A stretch of 64,000 bases of DNA from Agrobacterium pusense (GTDB lineage Bacteria > Pseudomonadota > Alphaproteobacteria > Rhizobiales > Rhizobiaceae): the NCBI RefSeq assembly GCF_900102105.1, contig NZ_FNBB01000014.1, positions 56,247-120,246 on the forward strand, in the 5' to 3' direction. The notes under the pieces were generated by a model that saw only the letters and a list, made by a program, of their open reading frames with translations, searched no databases and had not been told where the DNA came from. Positions 8,397-16,252 of this stretch are shown here, piece by piece. Position 1 is the first letter of the stretch. Each line of letters begins with the position of its first letter. The position numbers and the translations under genes are program-made.

Positions 8397-9686
8397 TCAC
8401 TTCCGTTTGATAACGGTTTCGGATTCCTTGACGAGGCGGTCACCGCCTTCTTCCGGGGTGATCTTGCCGAAGCCGACTTCTTCCGCCGTGCGTTTCAGGA
8501 CAAAGGCGAATTCGCCCGCACCCGGAGGTGGCGCCGGCGGCAGATCGCCGACGCCGGGTGTAATTTCGGCGATATATTCCACCATGCTCTTGCTGACTTC
8601 ATCGAGTTTCGGGGTCAGCGCGTTGCGCATGGATTCCGACGCCGGAACGCCGCGCTCCACGCCGAGAATATCGATGCCTTCCGGCTCGGCGACGAGGAAA
8701 TTGATAAACCCGACGGCCTGTTCGATACCGGCACTGCCATTGGCGACGCTGATGAGCATGGAAGGTTTAAGGTAGTGGCCGGAGGGGCCGTCCTTCGTGC
8801 TCTTCGGATAGGAGCTGATGGCAAGTTTGGCCTTGTTGAGCTTCTGATACCCGACGAACTGGTTGGAATGGGCAAATGCGGTTGCCGCTTTGCCCGTCGT
8901 CAAAGGGTTGGTTTCGATATTGAGCTGGTCGAGCGCCTGCACATCGGCGGGCACACAGGCACCACTCTTGCGCAGATCCGCCCAGAGCGTGAACCACTTG
9001 GTCGCGTCGGTCGGATCGAAGCCGATGCCGCCATCCTGCGTGTAGAGTGACTTGCCGTTCTGGCGCAGCCAGTTTTCAAAGCTCGGCTCCACACCGCTCG
9101 CATCGGCTGTGGCGTAATAACCGGGTTTCGGCTTGTTCTTGCTGAGCTTGGCGGCATTTTCCGCAAACTCCTCCCAGGTCTGGCCGATGGCCGGCGGTGT
9201 CGCGCCGGATTTTTCCCAGGCCGCCCTGTCAAAGAAGACGGCGCTGGAATTGACCCCCAGATTGATGCCGTAAAGCTTGCCATCGACCCTGCCGGAATCG
9301 ATGTTCATCTTGCCGAAATCCTCGATCTTCAAGCCCTTGCCGATGTAATCATCCAGCGGCGCCAGCGCGCCGCGCCGGCCATATTCGAAGATGTAACGAT
9401 AATCCATCTGGATCAGATCGGGCGCATTGCGGCCCGCCACCTGCGTTGCAAGGCGGGGCCAATAATCGCTCCAGCCGGCGAATTCCCCGGCGATGTCGAG
9501 ATCGGGCTTCACCTGCTTGTAGGCTGCTATCGCCTTGTTGGTGCGATCGGCACGCTCCTGCGACCCCCACCACAACATGCGAAGGCGCGCAGCCTGCGCC
9601 TGCGCCGAACCACCTCCCAATGCTGCAAGCGACAGGGCCGCAAGCCCTGCCGAAAGCACAGTTCTCCTCTGAAGCATCACGGGCAT
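8397..9686 (-). CDS. Sugar ABC transporter periplasmic binding protein
   Basis: This 429-residue extracellular solute-binding protein (family 1) captures the sugar for the adjacent permeases. Starting at the ATG with MPVMLQRRTVLSAGLAALSL gives a normal signal peptide ending near AQAQA. The mature part has LRMLWWGSQERADRTNKAI, the usual family opening. ATG at 9686 is preferred over a TTG at 9713 because GGAGG lies 8-12 bases before it. The gene is first in the operon and diverges from a TetR regulator; a TAACTAATTGGTTA palindrome lies 62-75 bp upstream of this start. Confidence 0.88.
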   Translation of the reverse strand: MPVMLQRRTVLSAGLAALSLAALGGGSAQAQAARLRMLWWGSQERADRTNKAIAAYKQVKPDLDIAGEFAGWSDYWPRLATQVAGRNAPDLIQMDYRYIFEYGRRGALAPLDDYIGKGLKIEDFGKMNIDSGRVDGKLYGINLGVNSSAVFFDRAAWEKSGATPPAIGQTWEEFAENAAKLSKNKPKPGYYATADASGVEPSFENWLRQNGKSLYTQDGGIGFDPTDATKWFTLWADLRKSGACVPADVQALDQLNIETNPLTTGKAATAFAHSNQFVGYQKLNKAKLAISSYPKSTKDGPSGHYLKPSMLISVANGSAGIEQAVGFINFLVAEPEGIDILGVERGVPASESMRNALTPKLDEVSKSMVEYIAEITPGVGDLPPAPPPGAGEFAFVLKRTAEEVGFGKITPEEGGDRLVKESETVIKRK

Positions 9687-9747
9687 TGGCAACTCCTCCC
9701 TATTGACTGCCAATTGATGGCGAACGCAAACGACACTTGCCGTTTTA

Positions 9748-9761
9748 TAACTAATTGGTTA
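9748..9761. promoter_or_regulatory. Palindromic operator candidate, copy 1 (TetR regulon)
   Basis: TAACTAATTGGTTA is a 14-bp palindrome with one mismatched pair, in the 117-bp divergent region between the ABC operon (minus) and the TetR gene (plus). The same sequence recurs as TAACCAAATGGTTA at 10688-10701. A site between divergent genes that include a TetR regulator is the classical position for autorepression. Binding is inferred. Confidence 0.6.
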
Positions 9762-9803
9762 CATGGGAACACCGATCGCAAACATTGTCAAGCGGGTGCC
9801 GAA

Positions 9804-10514
9804 ATGGAAGAAACGACTAAGAACCAGCCGTCCGATCCGGGCCCCGATCCGGCCGTGGAGAAAACGCCGCCGCCAAAGCGCAAACGGGCCACGACCCAGG
9901 TGCGAAACCCGGAAAGAACCCGCGCCGCCATTCTTGAAGCTGCCCGCCGCGAGGTGGCCGCCAAAGGGCTGGCGGGGGCCAGAATCGATGTCGTCGCCCG
10001 CCGCGCCGGGACCAACAAGAGGATGATCTACCATTATTTCGGCGACAAGGATGCGCTTTATCTCGCCGTTCTGGAAGACGCCTACCGCCATATCCGCCAC
10101 ACTGAAAGACGGCTTGATCTGGCCCGTAAGGCCCCGTCCGAGGGCTTGCGGGAACTTGCGCTTTTCACCTGGCACTACTTTCTCGACCACCCCGAATTCC
10201 TGAGCATCCTCGCCACGGAAAACCTCAATAAAGCCCGGTATCTCAGGCAATCACCGACGATCACAGCGATGCACTCAAATTTCATTTCCGAGCTTGAGGA
10301 CGTGCTGCGGCGTGGCAGCGACGCCGGCGAATTCCGTGACGGCCTCGACCCGATCGACGTTTATCTGACCATCGCTTCGCTCGGCGCCTTCTACCTGTCG
10401 AACAGGTTCACCCTGTCAACGATCTTCCAGCGCGACCTGACAGACCCTGCCGAGCTGGAGCGATGGGGCCAGCACATCGTCGACACGTTGCTTGCTGCAG
10501 TGCGGCGGGTCTGA
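9804..10514 (+). CDS. TetR-family transcriptional regulator
   Basis: This is a 236-residue regulator with a Pro/Lys-rich N-terminal tail of about 35 residues. A TetR helix-turn-helix domain (about 37-83) follows: RTRAAILEAARREVAAKGL, then VVARRAGTNKRMIYHYFGDK, the last part being the recognition helix. A C-terminal ligand/dimer domain of the TetR_C type follows (FYLSNRFTLSTIF). ATG at 9804 is chosen because the upstream in-frame codons run through the operator. It is flanked by a divergent sugar ABC transporter and a downstream sugar-dehydrogenase operon, each with the same palindrome. It probably represses both until an inducer sugar binds. Confidence 0.88.
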   Translation: MEETTKNQPSDPGPDPAVEKTPPPKRKRATTQVRNPERTRAAILEAARREVAAKGLAGARIDVVARRAGTNKRMIYHYFGDKDALYLAVLEDAYRHIRHTERRLDLARKAPSEGLRELALFTWHYFLDHPEFLSILATENLNKARYLRQSPTITAMHSNFISELEDVLRRGSDAGEFRDGLDPIDVYLTIASLGAFYLSNRFTLSTIFQRDLTDPAELERWGQHIVDTLLAAVRRV

Positions 10515-10657
10515 ACGAGCCAAACCGGATTCCTGTTTAACTACAGCGATGACGCGCCATTCGCATCCGCGAAGCACGTCATTTTCTTTTGCGGCGCAGC
10601 GAATAACTGCAAGGGCGAGCCTTCAAACCTCATCAATTTCTCCTGTCAAAAAACACC

Positions 10658-10701
10658 TTGACAGATCGTGTTCTTCGCGATCACAAATAACCAAATGGTT
10701 A
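10658..10701 (+). promoter_or_regulatory. Promoter with palindromic operator candidate, copy 2
   Basis: A TTGACA hexamer at 10658-10663 is a good -35 candidate for the operon starting at 10762. The palindrome TAACCA-AA-TGGTTA lies at 10688-10701, so it would cover the -10/+1 region. Its six-base arms are perfect and match the site at 9748-9761. A repressor here would block the promoter directly. No clear -10 hexamer is visible. The rest of the 247-bp gap after the TetR gene holds nothing else I can assign. Confidence 0.55.
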
Positions 10702-10761
10702 CAAATTACCATGTTTGACGGAAGCGGCCTTGCGGGAAAAGGTCGCCTTGGGAGGAAATTC

Positions 10762-11904
10762 ATGAAACGTATCGGCGTCATCATGCACGGCATCACCGGC
10801 CGCATGGGTTACAACCAGCATCTCGTGCGCTCCGTTCTCGCCATTCGCGATCAGGGCGGCGTGCTTTTGAAGAACGGTGAAAGGGTGATGCTCGATCCCA
10901 TTCTCGTCGGCCGCAACGGCGCGAAGATCGAGGAAATCGCCAAAAAGCATAATGTCGCGCGCTGGACGACCGATATTGATGCCGCTCTCGCCAACCCTGA
11001 CGACACACTTTTCTTCGACGCTGGAACGACACAGATGCGTGGCAGCCTTTTGGAAAAAGCCATCAAGGCCGGTAAGAACGTCTATTGCGAAAAACCGATT
11101 TCGGACACGATGGATGAGGCGCTGGCGATTGCCCGCCTGGCCGAAAGTGCGGGCATCAAGCACGGCGTGGTGCAGGACAAGCTGTTCCTGCCCGGCCTTC
11201 GCAAGCTCGCCATGCTGCGCGACAGCGGCTTCTTCGGCAAGATTCTCTCCGTGCGGGGCGAGTTCGGTTACTGGGTCTTCGAGGGCGACTGGCAGCCAGC
11301 GCAACGCCCCTCATGGAACTACCGCCTGAAGGATGGCGGCGGCATCATTCTCGATATGCTTTGCCACTGGCGTTATGTGCTCGACAATCTGTTCGGACCG
11401 GTGAAATCCGTGAGCTGCCTCGGAGCGACGCACATTCCGGAGCGTTTCGATGAACAGGGCAAAGCCTATAAGGCGGATGCGGACGACGCCGCCTACGCCA
11501 CCTTCGAACTGGAGGGCGGAATTATCGCCCACATCAACTCTTCATGGGCGGTACGGGTGCGCCGTGACGATCTCGTCACCTTCCAGGTGGACGGCACCCA
11601 CGGCTCGGCCGTCGCTGGCCTGACGAAGTGCTTCACCCAGCACCGCACCAACACGCCGAAGCCGGTATGGAACCCCGACCAGCCGCAGACCATCGACTTC
11701 TACAAGACCTGGCAGGAAGTGCCTGACAATGTCGTCTATGACAACGGCTTCAAGGCGCAGTGGGAAATGTTCGTGCGCCACCTCGTCGATAACGACCCGT
11801 GGCCTTATGGCCTGATGGAAGGCGTGAAGGGCGTGCAGCTTGCCGAGCTGGGGCTGAAATCATGGAAGGAACGCCGCTGGCTCGACGTTCCCGCCCTTTC
11901 CTGA
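10762..11904 (+). CDS. Gfo/Idh/MocA-family oxidoreductase
   Basis: This 380-residue NAD(P)-dependent sugar dehydrogenase has an N-terminal Rossmann domain (MKRIGVIMHGITGRMG) and the catalytic lysine in CEKPIS (E110-K111-P112). A C-terminal alpha/beta substrate domain contains GGGIILDMLCHWRYVLDNLF. Family members oxidise a sugar hydroxyl, often at C3 or on a ring alcohol such as inositol. ATG at 10762 has GGAGGA 8 bases upstream; the open frame extending further upstream runs through the operator and is not coding. It is first of four genes that form a probable sugar catabolic pathway under the TetR regulator. Confidence 0.88.
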   Translation: MKRIGVIMHGITGRMGYNQHLVRSVLAIRDQGGVLLKNGERVMLDPILVGRNGAKIEEIAKKHNVARWTTDIDAALANPDDTLFFDAGTTQMRGSLLEKAIKAGKNVYCEKPISDTMDEALAIARLAESAGIKHGVVQDKLFLPGLRKLAMLRDSGFFGKILSVRGEFGYWVFEGDWQPAQRPSWNYRLKDGGGIILDMLCHWRYVLDNLFGPVKSVSCLGATHIPERFDEQGKAYKADADDAAYATFELEGGIIAHINSSWAVRVRRDDLVTFQVDGTHGSAVAGLTKCFTQHRTNTPKPVWNPDQPQTIDFYKTWQEVPDNVVYDNGFKAQWEMFVRHLVDNDPWPYGLMEGVKGVQLAELGLKSWKERRWLDVPALS

Positions 11905-11914
11905 GGAGGCTGAC

Positions 11915-13078
11915 ATGAGTGAACTCAAGCTTCCGAAGGACGACCGCAGCATCGAGGTCTACAGATTATCCGGCACGCCGGTCGCGGTTGAAAAACGAAG
12001 TGCCGCCGATTTCAACCGCGTCGCTTTCGCAGCCGCCCACGTGGTGGCCGATCCGCTTGCCGACAACGACCCGTGGCTGACCCCCGCGATCGATTGGGAC
12101 GCGACCTTGCGGTTCCGTCATCGCCTTTGGGACCTCGGCCTCGGGGTCGCGGAAGCGATGGACACGGCTCAGCGCGGCATGGGGCTGGCATGGCCGCAGG
12201 CCCAGGAGCTGATCTCCCGTTCGCTCAAGGAAGCCGCCAGCCGCAAGGATGCGCTGATTGCCTGCGGGGTGGGCACCGATCATCTGAACGGCAGCGGTTA
12301 CGATCTGAACCAGATTGTCCACTCTTACCTCGAACAGCTTGATTTTGTTCAGGGAGAAGGCGGGCGCGTTATCCTGATGGCCAGCCGCGCGCTCGCCGCC
12401 GCCGCCCGTTCGCCCGATGATTACCTCAAGACCTACACCAGGGTGCTTTCCCGCGCCGAGCAGAAAGTGGTGATCCACTGGCTGGGCGAAATGTTCGACC
12501 CGGCGCTCGAGGGCTACTGGGGTTCGGGCGACCATATGACCGCCATGGACACCTGCCTTGCCATGATCGAGGAGAATGCCGACAAGATCGACGGCATCAA
12601 GATTTCACTTCTCTCCAAGGAAAAGGAAATTGCCATGCGCCGCCGCCTGCCCGCTGGCGTGCGCATGTATACCGGCGACGATTTCAATTATGCCGAATTG
12701 ATCGCCGGTGACGAGAAGGGTCATTCGGACGCCCTGCTCGGCATTTTCGACGCCATCGCTCCCGCTGCGTCCAAGGCGCTGGCCAGCCTGAAGCGCGGTG
12801 CCGACAATGAGTTCTTCGATATTCTGGAGCCGACGGTGGCGCTTTCACGCCACATCTTCAAGGCGCCCACCCGCTTCTACAAGACCGGCGTGGTGTTCCT
12901 CGCCTATCTCAACGGATTGCAGGATCATTTCACCATGGTCGGCGGCCAGGAAAGCACCCGTTCCACGCAGCATTTCGCCGAGCTTTTCCGGCTGGCGGAC
13001 AAGGCCAACGTGCTGGCTGAACCTGACCTGGCGACGCACCGGATGAAGGCATTTCTCGCCGTCCGGGGTATCAGCTGA
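11915..13078 (+). CDS. DUF993 protein, dihydrodipicolinate synthase-like
   Basis: This 387-residue protein matches the DUF993 family, a divergent branch of the class I aldolase / DapA TIM-barrel fold. Recognisable segments are AIDWDATLRFRHRLWDLGLG, LIACGVGTDHLN and KIDGIKISLLSKEKE. In the latter, KIS marks the strand where DapA-like enzymes place the Schiff-base lysine, an inference. It starts 10 bp after the previous stop with GAGGAGG-like spacing (TGAGGAGGCTGAC). In context it may cleave or dehydrate the keto-sugar produced by the neighbouring dehydrogenases. No substrate is established for the family that I know of. Confidence 0.8.
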   Translation: MSELKLPKDDRSIEVYRLSGTPVAVEKRSAADFNRVAFAAAHVVADPLADNDPWLTPAIDWDATLRFRHRLWDLGLGVAEAMDTAQRGMGLAWPQAQELISRSLKEAASRKDALIACGVGTDHLNGSGYDLNQIVHSYLEQLDFVQGEGGRVILMASRALAAAARSPDDYLKTYTRVLSRAEQKVVIHWLGEMFDPALEGYWGSGDHMTAMDTCLAMIEENADKIDGIKISLLSKEKEIAMRRRLPAGVRMYTGDDFNYAELIAGDEKGHSDALLGIFDAIAPAASKALASLKRGADNEFFDILEPTVALSRHIFKAPTRFYKTGVVFLAYLNGLQDHFTMVGGQESTRSTQHFAELFRLADKANVLAEPDLATHRMKAFLAVRGIS

Positions 13079-13101
13079 AGCAGAACGAGGGAGGATAGAA
13101 G

Positions 13102-13923
13102 ATGAGCCTTGAAGGCCTTTCCATCAATTTCGCGACCGTGCGGCAAGGCGCAAATTTCGGAGCCATCGTGGATGCCTGCCTCGCCCATGGCATCACCACC
13201 ATCTCACCGTGGCGCGAGCAGGTGAACGGTATCGGCCTTGCGGAAGCCGCCCGCATCGTTGAGCGGAACGGCCTGCGCCTGTCCGGTCATTGCCGCGGCG
13301 GTTTTTTCCCGGCTCCTGACGCTGAAGGCCGACGTCTCGCCATCGAGGACAATAAGCGCGCCGTCGATGAGGCCGCCGCCATGAAGGCCGACTGCCTTGT
13401 GCTTGTCGTGGGCGGCCTGCCCACCGGTTCGCGCGATCTGAAAGGTGCGCGGCAGATGGTGGAGGACGGCATGGCAGAACTTCTTCCTTATGCGCGGGCT
13501 GCCGGCGTGCCGCTCGCCATTGAACCGCTGCATCCTTTCTATGCCGCGGACCGCGCCTGCATCAACACGCTGAAACAATCGCTCGACCTCTGTGACCGGC
13601 TGGGTGCCGGCACCGGCGTGGCCATCGATGTCTATCATGTCTGGTGGGACCCGGAACTGGAGGAGCAGGTGGCGCGGGCCGGCAGGAATGGCCAAATTCT
13701 CGCCCATCACATCTGCGACTGGCTGGTGCCGACCACTGACCCGCTCAACGATCGCGGCATGATGGGAGATGGTGTGATTGACCTCAAGGCATTTCGCGCC
13801 ATGATCGAGGCTGCGGGCTTCCACGGCCCGCAGGAAGTGGAAATCTTTTCGCATCGCTGGCAGGCGCGCCCGGTGGACGAGGTCCTCGCCACCGTGGTCG
13901 AGCGTTTCAAGACTGTTTGTTGA
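13102..13923 (+). CDS. Sugar phosphate isomerase/epimerase-like TIM-barrel protein
   Basis: This 273-residue protein has the xylose isomerase-like fold. It opens with SLEGLSINFATVRQGANFG and has IAIEPLHPFY-type and AIDVYHVWWDP segments; E, D and H residues there would be metal ligands. HHICDWLVPTTDPLNDRGMM and VEIFSHRW near the end resemble IolE/IolI- and 3-keto-sugar isomerase-type proteins. GAGGGAGG lies ahead of the ATG. It is third in the TetR-linked operon and would isomerise or dehydrate a keto-sugar intermediate. The exact reaction is not deducible. Confidence 0.8.
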   Translation: MSLEGLSINFATVRQGANFGAIVDACLAHGITTISPWREQVNGIGLAEAARIVERNGLRLSGHCRGGFFPAPDAEGRRLAIEDNKRAVDEAAAMKADCLVLVVGGLPTGSRDLKGARQMVEDGMAELLPYARAAGVPLAIEPLHPFYAADRACINTLKQSLDLCDRLGAGTGVAIDVYHVWWDPELEEQVARAGRNGQILAHHICDWLVPTTDPLNDRGMMGDGVIDLKAFRAMIEAAGFHGPQEVEIFSHRWQARPVDEVLATVVERFKTVC

Positions 13924-13942
13924 TAGATCCGGGAGAGAGACA

Positions 13943-15178
13943 ATGCCTGAAAGGGTGAAACGCAAACGCTATGCGCTGGTCGGCACCGGCAATCGTGGCA
14001 CCACCATGTGGGGCCGCGAATTGCTGGCCGGCTGGAGCGACTATGTCGAACTCGTCGGCATTTGCGACCTGAACCTGATGCGCGCCGAGCGCGCCCGCGC
14101 CATGATGGGATCGAGCGCACCGCTTTACGACGATTTCGACCGGATGATGGAAGAGCAGCGCCCGGAGCTGGTGATCGTCTGCACGCCCGACGATACGCAT
14201 GACGACATCATCATCCGCGCGCTGGAAGGCGGGGCAGACGTCATCAGCGAAAAGCCGATGACCACCACCCCCGAAAAGATTGACCGGATTCGCGCAGCCG
14301 AGGCCAAAAGCGGCCGCCGGGTCGATGTCTCCTTCAATTATCGCTTCTCTCCCACCGCAGCCCGCATCAAGGAACTGATCGACGAAGGCGCCATCGGCAC
14401 CGTTACCTCGGTGGATTTCCACTGGTATCTCGATAACCAGCACGGCGCGGATTATTTCCGCCGGTGGCACGCCTTCACAGAACACTCCGGCAGCCTGTTC
14501 GTGCACAAGGCCACGCACCATTTCGACCTCCTGAACTGGTATCTCGACTCCGATCCCGTCGAGGTGAAGGGCTTCGGGCAATTGCTGCATTATGGCAAGA
14601 ACGGCCCGTTCCGCGGAACGCGCTGTCGCACCTGTCCGCACAAGAATGAGTGTGATTATTTCATGGACCTCGGCGCCGATCCTTTCCTCGATGCGCTCTA
14701 CGAGGACCCGTCAAGCATTGACGGATACATGCGTGATGCCTGCGTTTTCCGGGAGGACATCGACATTCCCGATACCATGAGCGCTTCGATCCGTTATGCC
14801 AGCGGCGTGCAGGTTTCCTATTCACTCAACACCTACATGCCGATAGAGGGTCACCACATCGCCTTCAACGGCCACAAGGGTCGCATCGAGATGCGCCAAT
14901 ATGAAAAGCAGCCCTGGACGGAGCCGCCGGCCGATGAAATCCTGCTGGTGAAGAGCTTCGGTGGCGGCGTCGAGCACATCTGGGTGCCGCATGAGCCGGG
15001 CGGCCATTATGGCGGCGACAACCGCATGCGCGACATGATCTTCAAGCCCGGCTCCAACGACCGGCTGCGGCAGCGGGCTGGTTCGCGCGCTGGCGCCATG
15101 TCGGTTCTGACAGGCGTGGCGGCACTGAAAAGTGCGCTGGAAGGCGGCTCCCAGCCGGTGAAATCCCTGCCCCTCTAG
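13943..15178 (+). CDS. Gfo/Idh/MocA-family oxidoreductase with four-cysteine insertion
   Basis: This 411-residue dehydrogenase has a Rossmann motif near the N-terminus (ALVGTGNRGTTMWG) and the family E103-K104-P105. The substrate domain includes HKATHHFDLLNWYLD. Unlike the first dehydrogenase in this operon, it carries C228-x2-C231-x5-C237 plus C267, a pattern found in a subset of the family and suited to binding a zinc ion or Fe-S cluster (inferred). It starts 19 bp after the isomerase-like gene with GGGAGAGA ahead. The operon therefore has two dehydrogenases, consistent with an oxidation followed by a later oxidation or reduction. A strong hairpin follows the stop. Confidence 0.87.
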   Translation: MPERVKRKRYALVGTGNRGTTMWGRELLAGWSDYVELVGICDLNLMRAERARAMMGSSAPLYDDFDRMMEEQRPELVIVCTPDDTHDDIIIRALEGGADVISEKPMTTTPEKIDRIRAAEAKSGRRVDVSFNYRFSPTAARIKELIDEGAIGTVTSVDFHWYLDNQHGADYFRRWHAFTEHSGSLFVHKATHHFDLLNWYLDSDPVEVKGFGQLLHYGKNGPFRGTRCRTCPHKNECDYFMDLGADPFLDALYEDPSSIDGYMRDACVFREDIDIPDTMSASIRYASGVQVSYSLNTYMPIEGHHIAFNGHKGRIEMRQYEKQPWTEPPADEILLVKSFGGGVEHIWVPHEPGGHYGGDNRMRDMIFKPGSNDRLRQRAGSRAGAMSVLTGVAALKSALEGGSQPVKSLPL

Positions 15179-15186
15179 CTGCCTCA

Positions 15187-15211
15187 GCCCGTGGCGCCAT
15201 CCGCCACGGGC
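15187..15211 (+). terminator. Hairpin after the Gfo/Idh operon
   Basis: GCCCGTGGCG and CGCCACGGGC form a perfect 10-bp stem with a 5-base loop, beginning 8 bp after the stop at 15178. There is no T-run after it, so it may be an RNA-stabilising hairpin or a weak terminator. Confidence 0.5.
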
Positions 15212-15299
15212 AACCACCAAAAAGAACGGGCGATATTCCGCAGATTACGCACTCCTTCCATACCGGTAAATTGATTGCCGGGGGAAGAAAGAGTGAGTC

Positions 15300-15419
15300 A
15301 TGTCCAGTTTGCAATCCATCGTTCCGCTCATCATCATCGGCGTCAGCCTCGTCGTATTCTTCAAATGGGTGGGGCGCGACATGAATCGGGAAGAGAAGAA
15401 GCCGCGCTCCCGCCGCTGA
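15300..15419 (+). CDS. Small single-span membrane protein
   Basis: A 39-residue frame starts at ATG 15300 after a purine-rich GGGGGAAGAAAGAG stretch. The product has an N-terminal hydrophobic span (IVPLIIIGVSLVVFFKWVG) followed by a highly basic tail (NREEKKPRSRR). That organisation, inside-positive C-terminus with one helix, is typical of small bacterial membrane proteins and unlikely by chance. I do not recognise a family. It stands alone between the Gfo/Idh operon and the cold-shock cluster. Confidence 0.4.
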   Translation: MSSLQSIVPLIIIGVSLVVFFKWVGRDMNREEKKPRSRR

Positions 15420-15500
15420 CCGATCACGCCCGCCCGCGCCCTTGCACGGTTACGGAACCTCGTCTTGCCGTCGGCGTTTCCCTGTCAGAAGGAGAACGCC

Positions 15501-15671
15501 ATGACGCAAGAGCAAAAGACGAAAAACGACGACAACAGGGCTTCGAAGGCCAGCGACATTCCTCCTGCAGGTCCGCACGCCAAACCTTCCCTGACCGACC
15601 ATGAAAAGACACCAGGCGCAGGAAGCCTGCCGGATGGCGACAGCAAGAATGTCACGCCTGGCGCCGGTTGA
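15501..15671 (+). CDS. Small hydrophilic hypothetical protein
   Basis: This is a 56-residue, charged, probably disordered protein (MTQEQKTKNDDNRASKASDI), rich in Lys, Asp, Pro and Gly. ATG at 15501 has AAGGAGAA 5 bases upstream, a near-ideal ribosome binding site, so translation is likely even though the protein has no domain. Similar short, acidic-basic proteins are found in rhizobia near stress genes; the function is unknown. A long hairpin follows at 15680-15717. Confidence 0.55.
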   Translation: MTQEQKTKNDDNRASKASDIPPAGPHAKPSLTDHEKTPGAGSLPDGDSKNVTPGAG

Positions 15672-15679
15672 TGACCATT

Positions 15680-15717
15680 TGCGCCGAAATATCATACATT
15701 TATTATATTTCGGCGCA
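15680..15717. terminator. 13-bp inverted repeat between small gene and csp
   Basis: TGCGCCGAAATAT at 15680-15692 and ATATTTCGGCGCA at 15705-15717 are exact reverse complements around a 12-base AT-rich loop. It sits 8 bp after the stop of the 56-residue gene. There is no T-run, so it may terminate poorly or serve as a protein-binding site; either reading is inference. Confidence 0.5.
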
Positions 15718-15882
15718 TTAACAGTCACTTAGCCCCCGAACCGTCGCGAAATACCTGTTTCTTCACGGTGGTCATTGCAAAATCGAAAATTGAGCTTATA
15801 TTTACCTTATCGACCATTGCTTGTGACGTCGTTCTGGAACAGACTGTTCCCCGTCGGATTTCCTCTCAAATAATCGATCTTA

Positions 15883-15932
15883 TCCCGCAAGGTATCGCGG
15901 GAACCACAACGATTCTACGAAAGGAAATCGTT
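15883..15932 (+). promoter_or_regulatory. Structured cold-shock 5' leader; SD in a hairpin loop
   Basis: Two hairpins lie just before the csp start. The first pairs TCCCGC (15883-15888) with GCGGGA (15897-15902). The second pairs AACGATT (15908-15914) with AATCGTT (15926-15932) and holds the AAAGGA ribosome binding site in its 11-base loop, directly abutting the ATG at 15933. Cold-shock mRNAs commonly carry structured leaders that alter translation with temperature; that role here is inferred. Confidence 0.5.
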
Positions 15933-16142
15933 ATGAACACTGGTACTGTAAAGTGGTTTAACGCCACCAAGGGCTTCGGCTTCATTCAGCCTGACAATGG
16001 CGGCACGGACGTTTTCGTCCACATTTCCGCTGTCGAGCGCGCTGGCATGCGTTCTCTGAACGACGGCCAGAAGATCAGCTACGAGATCGTCCAGGACCGT
16101 CGGTCCGGAAAGAGCTCTGCCGACAACCTTCAGGCAGCTTGA
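15933..16142 (+). CDS. csp: Cold-shock protein, CspA family
   Basis: This 69-residue single cold-shock domain protein is an RNA chaperone that melts mRNA structure. RNP1 appears as KGFGFIQ and RNP2 as VFVHIS, with the family opening [18 protein letters not shown]. Full length for the alpha-proteobacterial family. ATG at 15933 is fixed by the start of the conserved domain; the frame extends upstream without homology. The gene has a leader of 150 bp or more and its 3' UTR carries an RNA element that recurs at 17398. It heads a cluster including ribosomal protein S21. The exact paralogue (cspA, cspG etc.) cannot be decided. Confidence 0.95.
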   Translation: MNTGTVKWFNATKGFGFIQPDNGGTDVFVHISAVERAGMRSLNDGQKISYEIVQDRRSGKSSADNLQAA

Positions 16143-16164
16143 TATTCGTCATTTTGGCACCGCA

Positions 16165-16230
16165 GACCACGGATGTACTGGCTGCGCTTGCCGATGACTG
16201 TGAGAGGTCGGGTTAAAGCCCGGCCTTTTG
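16165..16230 (+). ncRNA. csp 3'-UTR RNA element with terminator (copy A)
   Basis: GACCACGGATGTACTGGC at 16165-16182 is followed 23 bases later by a hairpin, GGTCGGG / CCCGGCC with a 6-base loop (16206-16225), and a T-rich run. The same 18-base sequence, spacing and terminator type recur at 17398-17471, which has its own promoter-like sequence. Copy A begins 22 bases after the csp stop, so it would be the 3' end of the csp mRNA or a processed small RNA. No Rfam family comes to mind. Confidence 0.5.
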
Positions 16231-16252
16231 TTTTTGGGCCATGGAGGTCCTC

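Noticed and set aside
7356..9050. A 564-codon plus-strand frame opposite the ABC permease and binding-protein genes
   Set aside because: Low-complexity Arg/Gly/Asp composition and full overlap with three well-supported genes mark it as a shadow.
10492..10761. N-terminal extension of the first Gfo/Idh gene
   Set aside because: It would run through the promoter and operator; a strong ribosome site sits before ATG 10762.
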